A stretch of DNA of 64,000 bases from Raineya sp. GTDB lineage: Bacteria > Bacteroidota > Bacteroidia > Cytophagales > Thermonemataceae. Of the stretch, positions 1 through 8,760 are shown piece by piece. Within the stretch, counting starts at the first letter, position 1; each line of letters starts with the position of its first letter. The notes under the pieces are model-generated. The model was not told the origin of the DNA. It did not search any database and was given only the letters and a program-made list of their open reading frames with translations. The DNA is taken from assembly GCA_025454915.1 (NCBI GenBank), contig JALONN010000001.1, forward strand, positions 186,001 through 250,000. Reading direction: 5' to 3'. The translations under genes and the position numbers were made by a program.

Positions 1-853
1 GGCATTACAAGATGAAAGAAAACAAGAATTATTGACTGTTTTAGATGAAAACATTCAGACAAAAGCACCTATCCTAAATTTAAGTAATGCTCCATCAGGC
101 TCTAAAAGCTATTATTTATGGATTACAGGGAAAGAGCAAGTGTTAGAAGGCTTAACAGAATTCTATTGGCTTGAAGAAATAAAATTGGGAAGTTATTATA
201 AAACTCTTTCAGGAAAAGAAAATCTTTTTAAGCCTCTTATTCAGATACCTCCATTACCTAAACAACTAAAAGTATTAAGTGTAGATGGAGCACAATTGGA
301 AAATACTCAGAATTTATCAAATGCTCCATCTTTAGAAAAATTAAAACTATCTATATCTCAAATTGAAAGCCTCTTAGACGTGGGTAAACTTCATGATTTG
401 AAATATTTAGATTTGTCTTATAATAAGTCGTTTCTAACAGATTTAAGCCCTTTGGCAAATCTTAAAAACCTAAAAAGTTTACAAATAAAATTTTGTGATA
501 CTAAAAATATTGATGCATTGGCAAATTTAACGGAGTTAGAAGAGTTGGATGCTACTTATTGTGGTATATCAGATATTAAGCCTCTTAAAAATTTGAAAAA
601 GTTACATAAACTCAATTTATCAAGAAATGCTATCACAGATATTACTATCTTGGAAAATTTAGTTCTTTTAAAAACATTAGATTTAAGCGATAATCAAATT
701 TCAGAAATAAATGTTTTAAAAAAGCTCAAAATCAAAGATTTAACAATTAAAGAAAACCCCATAGGAATCATTATCAACCAAACTTTAGGAAAAGATACGA
801 AGCGTTTTCCTAACAAAAAAGAAGTAGAAAACTATCTGAAATCTCTTGTTTGA
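1..853 (+). CDS. Leucine-rich repeat protein, 5' end outside window
   Basis: The frame is open from base 2, so the true start lies upstream; the TTG at 32 is only an internal codon. The visible part is built of internalin-type leucine-rich repeats of about 22 residues, for example LKYLDLSYN, LEELDATYC, LHKLNLSRNAITDI and LKTLDLSDNQISEI, with the recurring ANLKNLKSL / KNLKKLHKL pattern. A short charged tail (KRFPNKKEVENYLKSLV) follows the last repeat. Such repeats form a curved protein-binding solenoid; no catalytic domain is visible. Nothing shows whether the protein is secreted, since the N-terminus is missing. It is convergent with the HxlR gene next door. Confidence 0.85.
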   Translation, partial: ALQDERKQELLTVLDENIQTKAPILNLSNAPSGSKSYYLWITGKEQVLEGLTEFYWLEEIKLGSYYKTLSGKENLFKPLIQIPPLPKQLKVLSVDGAQLENTQNLSNAPSLEKLKLSISQIESLLDVGKLHDLKYLDLSYNKSFLTDLSPLANLKNLKSLQIKFCDTKNIDALANLTELEELDATYCGISDIKPLKNLKKLHKLNLSRNAITDITILENLVLLKTLDLSDNQISEINVLKKLKIKDLTIKENPIGIIINQTLGKDTKRFPNKKEVENYLKSLV

Positions 854-872
854 TAGCTTTTCTACAACGAAT

Positions 873-1220
873 TTATGGTTTTACTTGTATTTTCTTGTTG
901 TTTTCAGCTGTTGACTTTCCCCACTCATCCATAGCTTTAAGTAATGGAATAAGAGTTTTCCCAAATGCTGTGAGTTCATAATCAACTTTTAAGGGTGGTT
1001 TGGTAGTATGAACGGTTCGAGAAATCAAACCATCTTCTTCCAGTTCTTTTAGCTGGAGGCTGATGGTGCGTTCTGTAACCATAGGAAGCTCTTTTCTTAG
1101 CTGACTGTATCGTTTTTTTTCAATAAGATGAATTAAAATGACAGCCTTCCATTTGCCACCTATGTACTTCATGGTCAGACTTGTGCTACATGGATATTCT
1201 TTATTGTCTATACAATACAT
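873..1220 (-). CDS. HxlR-family transcriptional regulator
   Basis: A 115-residue winged-helix protein of the MarR-like HxlR family. It shows the family core: a short N-terminal segment with Cys3 and Cys11, then MKYIGGKWKAVILIHL, a recognition region (YSQLRKELPMVTERTISLQLKELEEDGLI) and a wing ending KVDYELTAFGKTLIPLL. Family members such as HypR and YodB sense electrophiles or oxidants through an N-terminal cysteine, so Cys11 may be the sensor (inference). No co-directional or divergent target gene adjoins it: the upstream side is a 328-base gap and the downstream neighbour is convergent. The minus-strand upstream region has TATCTTTA, one base off the Bacteroidota -7 motif. Confidence 0.9.
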   Translation of the reverse strand: MYCIDNKEYPCSTSLTMKYIGGKWKAVILIHLIEKKRYSQLRKELPMVTERTISLQLKELEEDGLISRTVHTTKPPLKVDYELTAFGKTLIPLLKAMDEWGKSTAENNKKIQVKP

Positions 1221-1400
1221 TTGATAAAATCTGTTTTTTCTTGTAAAGATAAAATACTATGATGAGATATTCTTCTTAAATAAATATAAAAATTTCAAGG
1301 TTCTAAATTGAGAATATCAGTAATAAGAGTCCAAATTTTCATATATTTTTTTCTTTGTGTTATTGTCAAGCCTTTTTAATAATTGTATAAATTATTTGCT

Positions 1401-1439
1401 AAATCCATAATTTTCCAAATTATGGATTTTTGCTTTTTT
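1401..1439 (+). terminator. Orphan terminator-like hairpin
   Basis: AAATCCATAATTT (1401-1413), loop TCC, and the exact complement AAATTATGGATTT (1417-1429) are followed by TTTGCTTTTTT. It has the form of a plus-strand intrinsic terminator, yet no plus-strand gene ends upstream of it; the nearest upstream gene is the minus-strand HxlR. It may end a small RNA or a leader transcript, or insulate the exopolysaccharide operon from read-through. Confidence 0.55.
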
Positions 1440-1480
1440 ATGGAAATTTAAATACGATGGCTTTTTTATAAAATCCTGAT

Positions 1481-1490
1481 AAGCATGCTT
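1481..1490. promoter_or_regulatory. AAGCATGCTT palindrome upstream of EPS operon
   Basis: A perfect 10-bp palindrome, AAGCATGCTT, 58 bases before the start of the receiver gene. Its half-site AAGCAT reappears in the 10-bp inverted repeat upstream of the sigma-54 activator at 10922-10966. Binding by the activator or another regulator is inference. Confidence 0.3.
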
Positions 1491-1548
1491 TTGTAATTTT
1501 GGTATTTGATTGGCATAGATATAATCAAACATTAAAATATCTACGATT

Positions 1549-1983
1549 ATGTCTAGAAGCGAAAATTTTAAAATATTTATAGTAGATGATGACCCATTTC
1601 ATCTGAATCTGGTTGAGCAGATTATTCATAACCAAAATCAAACGGATACTACACTTTTTGAGAATGGTTTAGAGTGTTTGAACCAAATTCATCTCAGACC
1701 AGATATCGTTTTTCTGGATCATTGCATGGACACTTACAATGGTTATGAGGTTCTCAGAAAAATTAAACGATATGACCCCAATATCTTTACAGTCATGATT
1801 TCTGCTCAGGAAGATATGCAAACAGCCATTGATGTACTTAAAAACGGAGCATTTGACTATATCCAGAAAGGAGCAAATCTAGAAGAACAATTAAAAAATG
1901 TTTTGGCAAAAATTGTAACGGTCAGAGAAATCATCCGTTCCCGCAAACCATCTATTATCAAGTCTATTTTTCAATATTTATAG
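1549..1983 (+). CDS. Receiver-only response regulator heading EPS operon
   Basis: A 144-residue single-domain CheY-like receiver. The acidic pocket (IVDDDP, residues 11-16), the phospho-acceptor Asp57 (IVFLDHCMD), the switch Ser (VMISAQED) and the conserved Lys (DYIQKGA) are all present. No DNA-binding or enzymatic output follows; the C-terminus is a basic tail. It lies two bases before the polysaccharide export gene and so is probably co-transcribed. It resembles the receiver of the sigma-54 activator at 10973 (same IVxDDP...MISxQED...AxDYI frame), which suggests a shared histidine kinase or HPt source. No kinase is encoded in this operon. Confidence 0.88.
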   Translation: MSRSENFKIFIVDDDPFHLNLVEQIIHNQNQTDTTLFENGLECLNQIHLRPDIVFLDHCMDTYNGYEVLRKIKRYDPNIFTVMISAQEDMQTAIDVLKNGAFDYIQKGANLEEQLKNVLAKIVTVREIIRSRKPSIIKSIFQYL

Positions 1984-1985
1984 TT

Positions 1986-2738
1986 ATGAGGTCTATCATC
2001 ATATTTGCCATATATGTGTTATCGGCACTGCTACTCTTTGCATCATGCAAAACTACGAATCTACTTGTAGATAAAAAAGCCAATTATAGCACTGCTGCTT
2101 TAGATAGCATATTTTACTTCAATAAAAATTATCAATACCATATCCGAAAAGACGATAAAATTAGTATTAGCGTCTGGAAACAAGATGATTTAGGGGTTGG
2201 CTCAAGTTATGGGATTTATAACTCCAATGAAGTATATGGCAAATGGTTGATGGTAGATAGTGATGGAAATATTGAAATCCCTAAAATAGGAAGGCTCTAT
2301 GTGAAAAACAGAACTGTCATTCAGCTGAAAGATACGCTAAAAATTTTATTTGGTGAGTGGGTAAAAAATCCGATAGTGGATGTAAAAGTTCTTAATAGAG
2401 AAATAACAGTTCTAGGAGAGGTAAGAGAGCCACAAGTGATTACCATAGATAAAGAAAAAAACACTCTTTTAGAGATGATAGCCAAATGCAAAGGATTTGA
2501 ATTCTATGCCAATGTAAAGCATATCAAGGTATTCAGGCAGGTGGGAGAGCATGTACATGTAGCCAATATCAATCTTACGAAATCTGGCGATTATTTAAAG
2601 AAAAATATCAATCTGGAGCCTGGTGATGTGGTGGTGATTCCTGCTAAAAAATACAAAGAGTTTGATAAAAGAATATCTCTGATTATTCCTTTCACAACAG
2701 CACTTACAGCAGCAGTAATTTTTAAAGGAGCATTTTAA
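1986..2738 (+). CDS. Polysaccharide export lipoprotein, Wza/BexD family
   Basis: A 250-residue protein with a lipoprotein signal (LSALLLFASC, lipidated Cys about residue 21). It then has the polysaccharide export domain beginning YQYHIRKDDKISISVW, with the family motif of a D-G-x-I-x-x-P strand (DSDGNIEIPKIGRL), and one SLBB beta-grasp segment (ITVLGEVREPQVITI). A C-terminal hydrophobic stretch (IIPFTTALTAAVIF) could span the outer membrane, as in Wza. It should form the outer-membrane channel for the polymer made by the downstream genes. It sits 2 bases after the receiver gene and 3 bases before the copolymerase gene. Confidence 0.88.
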   Translation: MRSIIIFAIYVLSALLLFASCKTTNLLVDKKANYSTAALDSIFYFNKNYQYHIRKDDKISISVWKQDDLGVGSSYGIYNSNEVYGKWLMVDSDGNIEIPKIGRLYVKNRTVIQLKDTLKILFGEWVKNPIVDVKVLNREITVLGEVREPQVITIDKEKNTLLEMIAKCKGFEFYANVKHIKVFRQVGEHVHVANINLTKSGDYLKKNINLEPGDVVVIPAKKYKEFDKRISLIIPFTTALTAAVIFKGAF

Positions 2739-2741
2739 ATA

Positions 2742-4958
2742 ATGATAAAAATGGGAGAAAGTCTAAGATTTTTAAAGCCTTACCTGCGTGGTTTGCCAAT
2801 TATTATGATATTAATGATTGTAGCATATTTAATGGCTTCAAGATATTTGAAGTACGTGACTCCGATGTATGAGAGTACTGCCAAATTGCGTTTGGCAGAT
2901 ATTGGAGAGGGAGTTCCTAATAGCAATTTATTTAAAGATTTAGATGTTTTTGCTTCTGCCAATAAAATTAATGCAGAAATAGAAGTTTTAAAATCACAGA
3001 CAATCTTAGAAAAAACACTAAAGAATATTGATTTCCAGACACAAATATTTAGAGTGGGCAAAATCAAGAAAGTAGAATTATATGATGATGCTCCTTTTGT
3101 TATCAAGACTTTTAACACCACAAAAACCATCGAGGACAAAAGGTTTCAGCTCTGTATCCTAAAAAATCAGACTTTCATTATAGAAGATAATGCAGGAAGA
3201 AAAGTATTTGGAAAAATAGGAGATACATTGATTTTAAATCATTCAAAATTGATGTTAGAGCTGAACCAGTCTTTGTTTGAACACAAAAAACAACTAAGAC
3301 TGGTCGATAATTACGAATTTATCATCAACAGCAAAGAAAAAGTACTGAAAGAAATACTTCAAAATCTGGATATTATGGCTGTTGATAAGGATGTGCCAGT
3401 AATCAGAATTAGCTATAAATCTGCACATCCACAAAAAGCTGCTGCCTTACCCAATGCCTTAGCCAAGACTTATATTGAAGATTACATTGAATCTAAGTAT
3501 AGTGCAGCCAATACTGCTGTTAATTTTTTGGGCAATCAAATAAAAGGCATTCAGACCAAACTTTCACAATCGGAACAACAAATTCTCAATTATCGCAATC
3601 AGAGAGGAATTACCAACTTGAGACAGGAAACAGAAACAGATTTAAGAACCATATCACAATTAAAAATCCAGCAAACCAATTTAAAAATGAGTCTGGATGC
3701 TGTAAAAGACTTAGAAAGATATGTTCAGAATGGCAAAGGTAATTTTTTGGAGTTAGCTCCTAATTTTGAGGCGTTTACAGATTTGCTTTCAACAGAAATC
3801 ATAAAAAAAGTCAAGAACTTACAAGCAGAAAAAAGAGATTTATTGATGACCTACACTTCCAGCGATGAGCGAGTACAGGTGATAGATGCAAAAATTAATG
3901 ATTTAACAAGCTACATGATAGAAAGTATCACCAATACTCGTAAAAACCTTGAAAGTAAATATGAGAATTTGAACAGAGATATTGTTTCGGCATCTTCTGA
4001 ACTTATACCAGTACCCGAGAAAGAGTACATGATGACTATTTATAATCGAGAGTTTAATATTTATCAGAATACCTATAATTTCCTGAATGAAAAGAAGATA
4101 GAAGCAGAAATAGCCCAAGCTGCTAAGATTGCTTTTCATAGAGTTATCACCCCTGCAATGGTATCCAAAGAGCCGGTTTCACCTAACAAAACAATTATTA
4201 AAATAGTCTCAGCACTGTTAGGGATGATGGGGGCAATACTCCTGATATTTTTTATCCATGCTTTAAAAGCAAGAATCAACGATAAAGAAACTATTGAAGA
4301 AAACTCTATGATACCTGTTGTAGCGACTGTTCCCAAACTAAAAAAACAAGAAATAGAAGATTATTTTCTCAAAACTACTACACAATTAGAAATTAAGGGT
4401 TTACTGAAAAACAATGGAATTACCTGCCTAACAGGATTTAGTCTCTCAGAAGGAGCTTCTTTTATAGCAAAAAATTTACTCAGTAGCTGTGCCTTACAAG
4501 AAAGAAAAGCCTTATTGATAGACTTTCATAACTCTAATTCTTCAGAAAATATAGAATACATAAGCGAAAATGTAGGTATACTCTCTGTCAATACACAAAA
4601 AATAAAAAGGCTTTCAAATCAGAAATTTCAAGAGTTTATAGGAAGTCATAAAGACCAATTTGAGCAGGTTTTTATTCTAAACGAAAATATAGGAGGACAA
4701 CTAACCCTTCCTACGATGGCTCTTGCAAATTTAAATCTTGTATGCGTGGATACACGTCTTTCTCCTGCAAAAAACATCTTGAAAGTGGATTTAATGAAAG
4801 AAGAGTACCAACTGCCAAATATCTATTTTATGCTGAATAGACATGGATATAATCCCAGCTTGTTAAGAGATATAAAAAGTTTGTTCAGAAAAACAGTTGA
4901 ATTATGGACATCATTCAAAAACAAAATGACTTATGCTTCAAAAATTATATCAAAATAA
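2742..4958 (+). CDS. Wzc-like chain-length protein with degenerate kinase domain
   Basis: A 738-residue inner-membrane polysaccharide copolymerase. TM1 is about residues 18-36 and TM2 about 485-508, enclosing a Wzz domain and a long coiled periplasmic region (residues about 200-470), with the Pro-rich VSPNK before TM2. The cytoplasmic C-terminus (about 530-738) aligns with a bacterial tyrosine kinase domain, but the Walker A site is decayed: TGFSLSEGASFIAKNLL has no GxxxxGK[ST]. Walker A' is reduced to ALLIDFHN, and there is no C-terminal tyrosine cluster. It probably controls chain length and export without kinase activity. It overlaps the flippase gene by 26 bases, so the operon is tight. 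Confidence 0.87.
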   Translation: MIKMGESLRFLKPYLRGLPIIMILMIVAYLMASRYLKYVTPMYESTAKLRLADIGEGVPNSNLFKDLDVFASANKINAEIEVLKSQTILEKTLKNIDFQTQIFRVGKIKKVELYDDAPFVIKTFNTTKTIEDKRFQLCILKNQTFIIEDNAGRKVFGKIGDTLILNHSKLMLELNQSLFEHKKQLRLVDNYEFIINSKEKVLKEILQNLDIMAVDKDVPVIRISYKSAHPQKAAALPNALAKTYIEDYIESKYSAANTAVNFLGNQIKGIQTKLSQSEQQILNYRNQRGITNLRQETETDLRTISQLKIQQTNLKMSLDAVKDLERYVQNGKGNFLELAPNFEAFTDLLSTEIIKKVKNLQAEKRDLLMTYTSSDERVQVIDAKINDLTSYMIESITNTRKNLESKYENLNRDIVSASSELIPVPEKEYMMTIYNREFNIYQNTYNFLNEKKIEAEIAQAAKIAFHRVITPAMVSKEPVSPNKTIIKIVSALLGMMGAILLIFFIHALKARINDKETIEENSMIPVVATVPKLKKQEIEDYFLKTTTQLEIKGLLKNNGITCLTGFSLSEGASFIAKNLLSSCALQERKALLIDFHNSNSSENIEYISENVGILSVNTQKIKRLSNQKFQEFIGSHKDQFEQVFILNENIGGQLTLPTMALANLNLVCVDTRLSPAKNILKVDLMKEEYQLPNIYFMLNRHGYNPSLLRDIKSLFRKTVELWTSFKNKMTYASKIISK

Positions 4959-6153
4959 AAAATGGTTGATTATTACAGACCAAATTGTGTTCAGTGGAAC
5001 AACATTCCTAACTACTCTGGTTATTGCCCGTAATTTAGATAAAACCTCTTTCGGAGTGTTTTCAGGTGTTGTTTTGGGACTTTATTTTATAATTAGCATG
5101 GTAAGTGGGCTTGTGATTCAGCCTTTTCAGGTAAGTGACCAAAAAAATAAGGAAACTTACAAATCCTTTACATTTTGGTTAGAAATCGTTTGTATAGCAT
5201 TTCTTTCAATAATTTTGTATGTTATCTTGATATCTACCAAGCAAAGTTTCAATATATCTCTGTGGCTGTTTGGGGTAGGTTTTACACTTAATGATTATGC
5301 TCGAAAGATATTACTATCACTCAATAAATTAAAAGAAACGCTTTATTTGGATATTCTGGTAAGCTTAATACAGATACTATCTACATGCTGGCTTGTTTGG
5401 GATAATCACCTTTCAGTGGAAAATATTTATATCTATCAATCATGTAGTTATGTACTTTCAATCCTGATACTCATCATTTATGTAAAGCCCTATAATTTTA
5501 ATGATAAAGATTGGAAAGGGTATTGGTTTCATCATCTGAAAGAAGGGAAATGGCTTGTAATGTCTTCTTTGGTGCAATGGGGTGCTTCCAATTTGTTTGT
5601 GGTAGCTTCAGGGGTGTACATAGGAGTACAAGCTTTAGGGGCTTTAAGGCTTGTACAGAGTCTTTTCGGGCTACTAAACATGCTTTTACAAGTATTTGAG
5701 AATTATATTATTCCACAAACTTCTTATCATCTCTCAAAATCTACGACACATGCTATCAGTTATCTTGCTCATTCTAATAAGCAAGCTTTTTACTGGTTTG
5801 GGCTCATTTTACTACTTTTTACTTTGTTTTCAGAGTATATTATTGTAATGGCAGGAGGCAGCCAATATGAAGAATATGCTTTCTTGATAAATGGTATGGT
5901 AATATTGTATGTTTTGATATTCATCAATCAGCCTATTAGAATAGCTATCAGGGTACTTATTCTAAACCAGTATTTTTTCTATGGTTATCTGATTAGTTTT
6001 GCCTTTACAATTATTTCATTCGATTTTATGCTCTCAAACTGGGGACTTATGGGAGTATTATCTGGACTTATCTGTTCTCAAATCATCTTGATTTTATTTT
6101 GGCAGAGTATTTTACTCACAAAGAAATTTGCAATATGGAAATCATTCATTTAA
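4933..6153 (+). CDS. Polysaccharide flippase, Wzx/MATE-like
   Basis: A 406-residue integral membrane protein with about 11-12 hydrophobic helices, starting with a short cytoplasmic N-terminus then TDQIVFSGTTFLTTLVIARNLDKTSFGVFSG. That opening is typical of polysaccharide transporters of the MOP superfamily, which flip undecaprenyl-linked repeat units across the inner membrane. The ATG at 4933 lies inside the end of the copolymerase gene, giving probable translational coupling. Position between exporter, glycosyltransferase and polymerase genes supports the role; substrate is unknown. Confidence 0.82.
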   Translation: MLQKLYQNKKWLIITDQIVFSGTTFLTTLVIARNLDKTSFGVFSGVVLGLYFIISMVSGLVIQPFQVSDQKNKETYKSFTFWLEIVCIAFLSIILYVILISTKQSFNISLWLFGVGFTLNDYARKILLSLNKLKETLYLDILVSLIQILSTCWLVWDNHLSVENIYIYQSCSYVLSILILIIYVKPYNFNDKDWKGYWFHHLKEGKWLVMSSLVQWGASNLFVVASGVYIGVQALGALRLVQSLFGLLNMLLQVFENYIIPQTSYHLSKSTTHAISYLAHSNKQAFYWFGLILLLFTLFSEYIIVMAGGSQYEEYAFLINGMVILYVLIFINQPIRIAIRVLILNQYFFYGYLISFAFTIISFDFMLSNWGLMGVLSGLICSQIILILFWQSILLTKKFAIWKSFI

Positions 6154-7235
6154 TACTTGGTAAAGCCAATCCCGAAAGGTTGAATGGTGTGAATAAGGTC
6201 GTTTATCAGCTTGTTAGTGAGCAATTTAAAGCAGGTAAAAAAGTGAGTGTTTGGGGTATATCTAAGGACTTAGTCCATAATTACCCTGAAAGAGATTTTA
6301 CAACAAAATTATTTTTAGCCCATCAAAATCCTTTTAAAATTGATAAAGCCTTAGAGAAAGCCATATACGAAAAAAAAGATGCTGTCTTTCATCTGCATGG
6401 AGGGTGGATACCCATTTACAGTAGTTTGGCAAACTTATTTGCCAAGCATCAAATAAAATTCGTCTTAACACCACACGGTGCTTATAATACAATTGCTATG
6501 AAAAGGAGTAGATGGATGAAAAAAGTATATTTCCATCTTTTTGAAAGAAAACTTTTAGAAAAAGCCTCCAAAATACATTTACTGGGTAAAACAGAGCTAG
6601 AAGGACTTCATGGTGTTTTTCCAAACGATAAATCATTTTTACTACCTTATGGTTTTGATTTTCAGCAAAATCAGAACCCATCAGTGCCATATCAGTCTGG
6701 CTTTGTGATTGGTTTTATGGGCAGATTGGATGTTTATACAAAAGGATTAGACCTGCTCATTGATGCATTTGGGAAATTCCAAAAAACAAACACTAATTCC
6801 CAATTATGGATTCTTGGAGATGGAAAGGAAAAAACTTTCTTAGAAAATTCTATTCGGGAAAAACAACTCCAAAATGTAATTTTTTGGGGTAAAAAGTTTG
6901 GTAAAGAGAAAGAAGAACTCCTCAGTAAAATGCATGTTTTTGCCCATCCTTCAAGAAATGAGGGGCTTCCATCCTCTGTTCTGGAGGTGGCTGCTTTGGG
7001 TATCCCTTCTGTGGTTACACATGCAACAAATATTGCAGAACATATTCAAAATTATGATGCTGGCATAGCTATTGAAAATGATTCAGAACAAGAATTATTA
7101 CAAGCTTTTGAGAAAATCAAGAAACTGTATGATACCCAGAATACAAGTCATTTTTGTAATAACAATATAAAAATGCTCCAAGAAGTATTTGCATGGGATA
7201 TTCTTGTGAATGAATATGATAAATTGTATAATTAA
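6135..7235 (+). CDS. Family 4-type glycosyltransferase
   Basis: A 366-residue GT-B glycosyltransferase. The ATG at 6135 (MEIIHLILGKANPERLNGVNKVV) is chosen over an in-frame start at 6099, because the family begins at the first beta strand and the N-terminal Rossmann fold starts here. The nucleotide-sugar half shows GFMGRLDVYTKGLDLLIDAF, LWILGDGKE, a DxF/HVFAHPSRNEGLPSSVLEV block with the E-x7-E pair, and ALGIPSVVT. It should add one sugar to the lipid-linked repeat unit. It is the only glycosyltransferase in the operon and overlaps the flippase gene by 19 bases. Confidence 0.88.
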   Translation: MEIIHLILGKANPERLNGVNKVVYQLVSEQFKAGKKVSVWGISKDLVHNYPERDFTTKLFLAHQNPFKIDKALEKAIYEKKDAVFHLHGGWIPIYSSLANLFAKHQIKFVLTPHGAYNTIAMKRSRWMKKVYFHLFERKLLEKASKIHLLGKTELEGLHGVFPNDKSFLLPYGFDFQQNQNPSVPYQSGFVIGFMGRLDVYTKGLDLLIDAFGKFQKTNTNSQLWILGDGKEKTFLENSIREKQLQNVIFWGKKFGKEKEELLSKMHVFAHPSRNEGLPSSVLEVAALGIPSVVTHATNIAEHIQNYDAGIAIENDSEQELLQAFEKIKKLYDTQNTSHFCNNNIKMLQEVFAWDILVNEYDKLYN

Positions 7236-8573
7236 TTGAAAAGTATAACATTTGATACCAAACAGGAAAAGTTCTTGAAACTTGTAAATCAGCAACTATT
7301 TTGGTTATTGTTGTTGATGGTAGCCTGTTTTTTTACCTGGAGCGAAAATGTTGTCATTACCAGAGTAATAAAGGTAATAGGACGAATGGGAATGTTATTT
7401 TTCTCGTATGTCGTTTATCAGAAAATTATTCGGTTTGGAGCAGTCGATTCCCTCAGAACACATAATACTCTTTCTTCCACTTTTTATATTCTTTATTTAT
7501 TTTTAGGATTAGTTTCTTTTCTTTGGAGTACCAATGTGGGTTATAGTGCATTACAATGGTTTATGACAACCCAAACCTTGGTGTTTTGTTATTATTTTAT
7601 AAAAAGCCTGTATTTATTAGATGAATACTTTCAAAACCATACAATCAGACTCTATAATTTACTTGGAAATAGCTGTTTTATCTTGATATTAATATTTGTA
7701 ATAGGAATGTGGGTCAATCCTGATGTATTTTATCGAATGACTCATGGAGGCGAAGAAGCTCGATTAGGAGGGTATCTGATGAACCCCAATGAATTGGGAA
7801 TGCTGGCAGGTGTTGGCGTAGCAGGTTTATTATTTGACTTAAAAAGGAATCATTTCAGAAAATGGACTATTTTTAAATTAATCATTTTATTTTATGGATT
7901 GTATGCAACAGGTTCTCGTTCTTCACTGATAGGGGCATTGCTTATTATCGGATTTCATGTCATGCAATCTAATAATAAACGCATCAAAATGATAATTATG
8001 GTAGGACTGATGGTGATAGCTCCTGTAGCTATTTATAAAGTAGTCTTGAAAGATGGTGATACAAGCCGTATGGAAGAAGTACTGAGCATGACAGGGCGTT
8101 TGCCTTTCTGGACAGCTCTCATCAACGAGGGTTTGCCCAGAGAACCCCTTTTAGGTTTTGGTTTTATGAGAATTGACTATAAAGAGTATTTTCAGAGTGC
8201 TCATACCTACCCAGGGAAAATGACTCATAATACATTCATGCAGGTACTGATGAATTTAGGATTTGTAGGGCTTGTAATCGTAATATTTCAAATGATATTT
8301 ACTTTTCGAGGGATTTTTCGAGAAAATAAGGAAAAGAAACTCATGTTGTTGAGTTTGTTTATACCACTCATTATCAACTCTTTTACGGAATTTGGTATTT
8401 TTGGAGAATCGAATTATGGTATTTTGTTCTATCAACTCATGATTCTTTACATTTCTTTTAAACAAACCCCGATTCTTACACCTATCCAAAAAATACAATT
8501 AAAGAAAAGAAAAGGACTTGATATGATACAACAAAAAGTTAGTAAGGCTAAAGAATTGAAAGACATTCTATAG
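7236..8573 (+). CDS. O-antigen ligase/polymerase-like membrane protein (Wzy)
   Basis: A 445-residue protein with about 10-12 membrane helices and a large loop (about residues 300-345) carrying the O-antigen ligase/polymerase region (GRLPFWTALINEG...GFGFMR...THNTFMQVLMNLG). The family signature ATGSRSS is at the start of a helix. A TTG immediately after the stop of the previous gene is taken as the start; the next ATG (7317) would cut into the first membrane helix. It probably polymerises the repeat units flipped by the upstream transporter. It is the last gene of the operon. Confidence 0.82.
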   Translation: MKSITFDTKQEKFLKLVNQQLFWLLLLMVACFFTWSENVVITRVIKVIGRMGMLFFSYVVYQKIIRFGAVDSLRTHNTLSSTFYILYLFLGLVSFLWSTNVGYSALQWFMTTQTLVFCYYFIKSLYLLDEYFQNHTIRLYNLLGNSCFILILIFVIGMWVNPDVFYRMTHGGEEARLGGYLMNPNELGMLAGVGVAGLLFDLKRNHFRKWTIFKLIILFYGLYATGSRSSLIGALLIIGFHVMQSNNKRIKMIIMVGLMVIAPVAIYKVVLKDGDTSRMEEVLSMTGRLPFWTALINEGLPREPLLGFGFMRIDYKEYFQSAHTYPGKMTHNTFMQVLMNLGFVGLVIVIFQMIFTFRGIFRENKEKKLMLLSLFIPLIINSFTEFGIFGESNYGILFYQLMILYISFKQTPILTPIQKIQLKKRKGLDMIQQKVSKAKELKDIL

Positions 8574-8616
8574 CCTGAAAAGCAACATACATTAAAATAC
8601 TTTAATAAATAAAGCC

Positions 8617-8636
8617 ATGAGAATACAAGTTCTCAT
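8617..8636 (+). terminator. Weak hairpin after EPS operon
   Basis: ATGAGAA (8617-8623) and TTCTCAT (8630-8636) form a 7-bp stem with a 6-base loop, followed by AAATATCTTTTC. The T tract is imperfect, so termination is only suggested. The rest of the 187-base gap to the next gene shows nothing else. Confidence 0.35.
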
Positions 8637-8760
8637 AAATATCTTTTCTTAATACCCTTGATTCTTTCAGAATAGAAAAAACTTATCTCTATCCTTTGAT
8701 AGTAAGAAGAAATTCTATTTCTTTCAATGTTATAAAAAGATATAGATAATCTTAAAGCTT

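Larger units (their letters stand above)
1221..1548. other. Intergenic region with hairpin and dyad
   Basis: This 328-base gap has no credible reading frame on either strand. It holds the divergent control regions of the HxlR gene and the exopolysaccharide operon, a perfect 13-bp stem followed by T-rich sequence (1401-1439), a 10-bp palindrome (1481-1490), and TGGCA at 1511-1515, which partly resembles a sigma-54 -24 element but lacks the GC expected at -12. Confidence 0.6.

Noticed and set aside
1511..1525. Sigma-54 promoter (TGGCA) before the receiver gene
   Set aside because: The -24 part fits but the expected GC at -12 reads AT, so the match is only partial.
2780..3139. Antisense reading frames inside the copolymerase gene
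   Set aside because: They lie wholly within a gene with strong domain evidence, lack any family motif and follow from AT-rich codon use.
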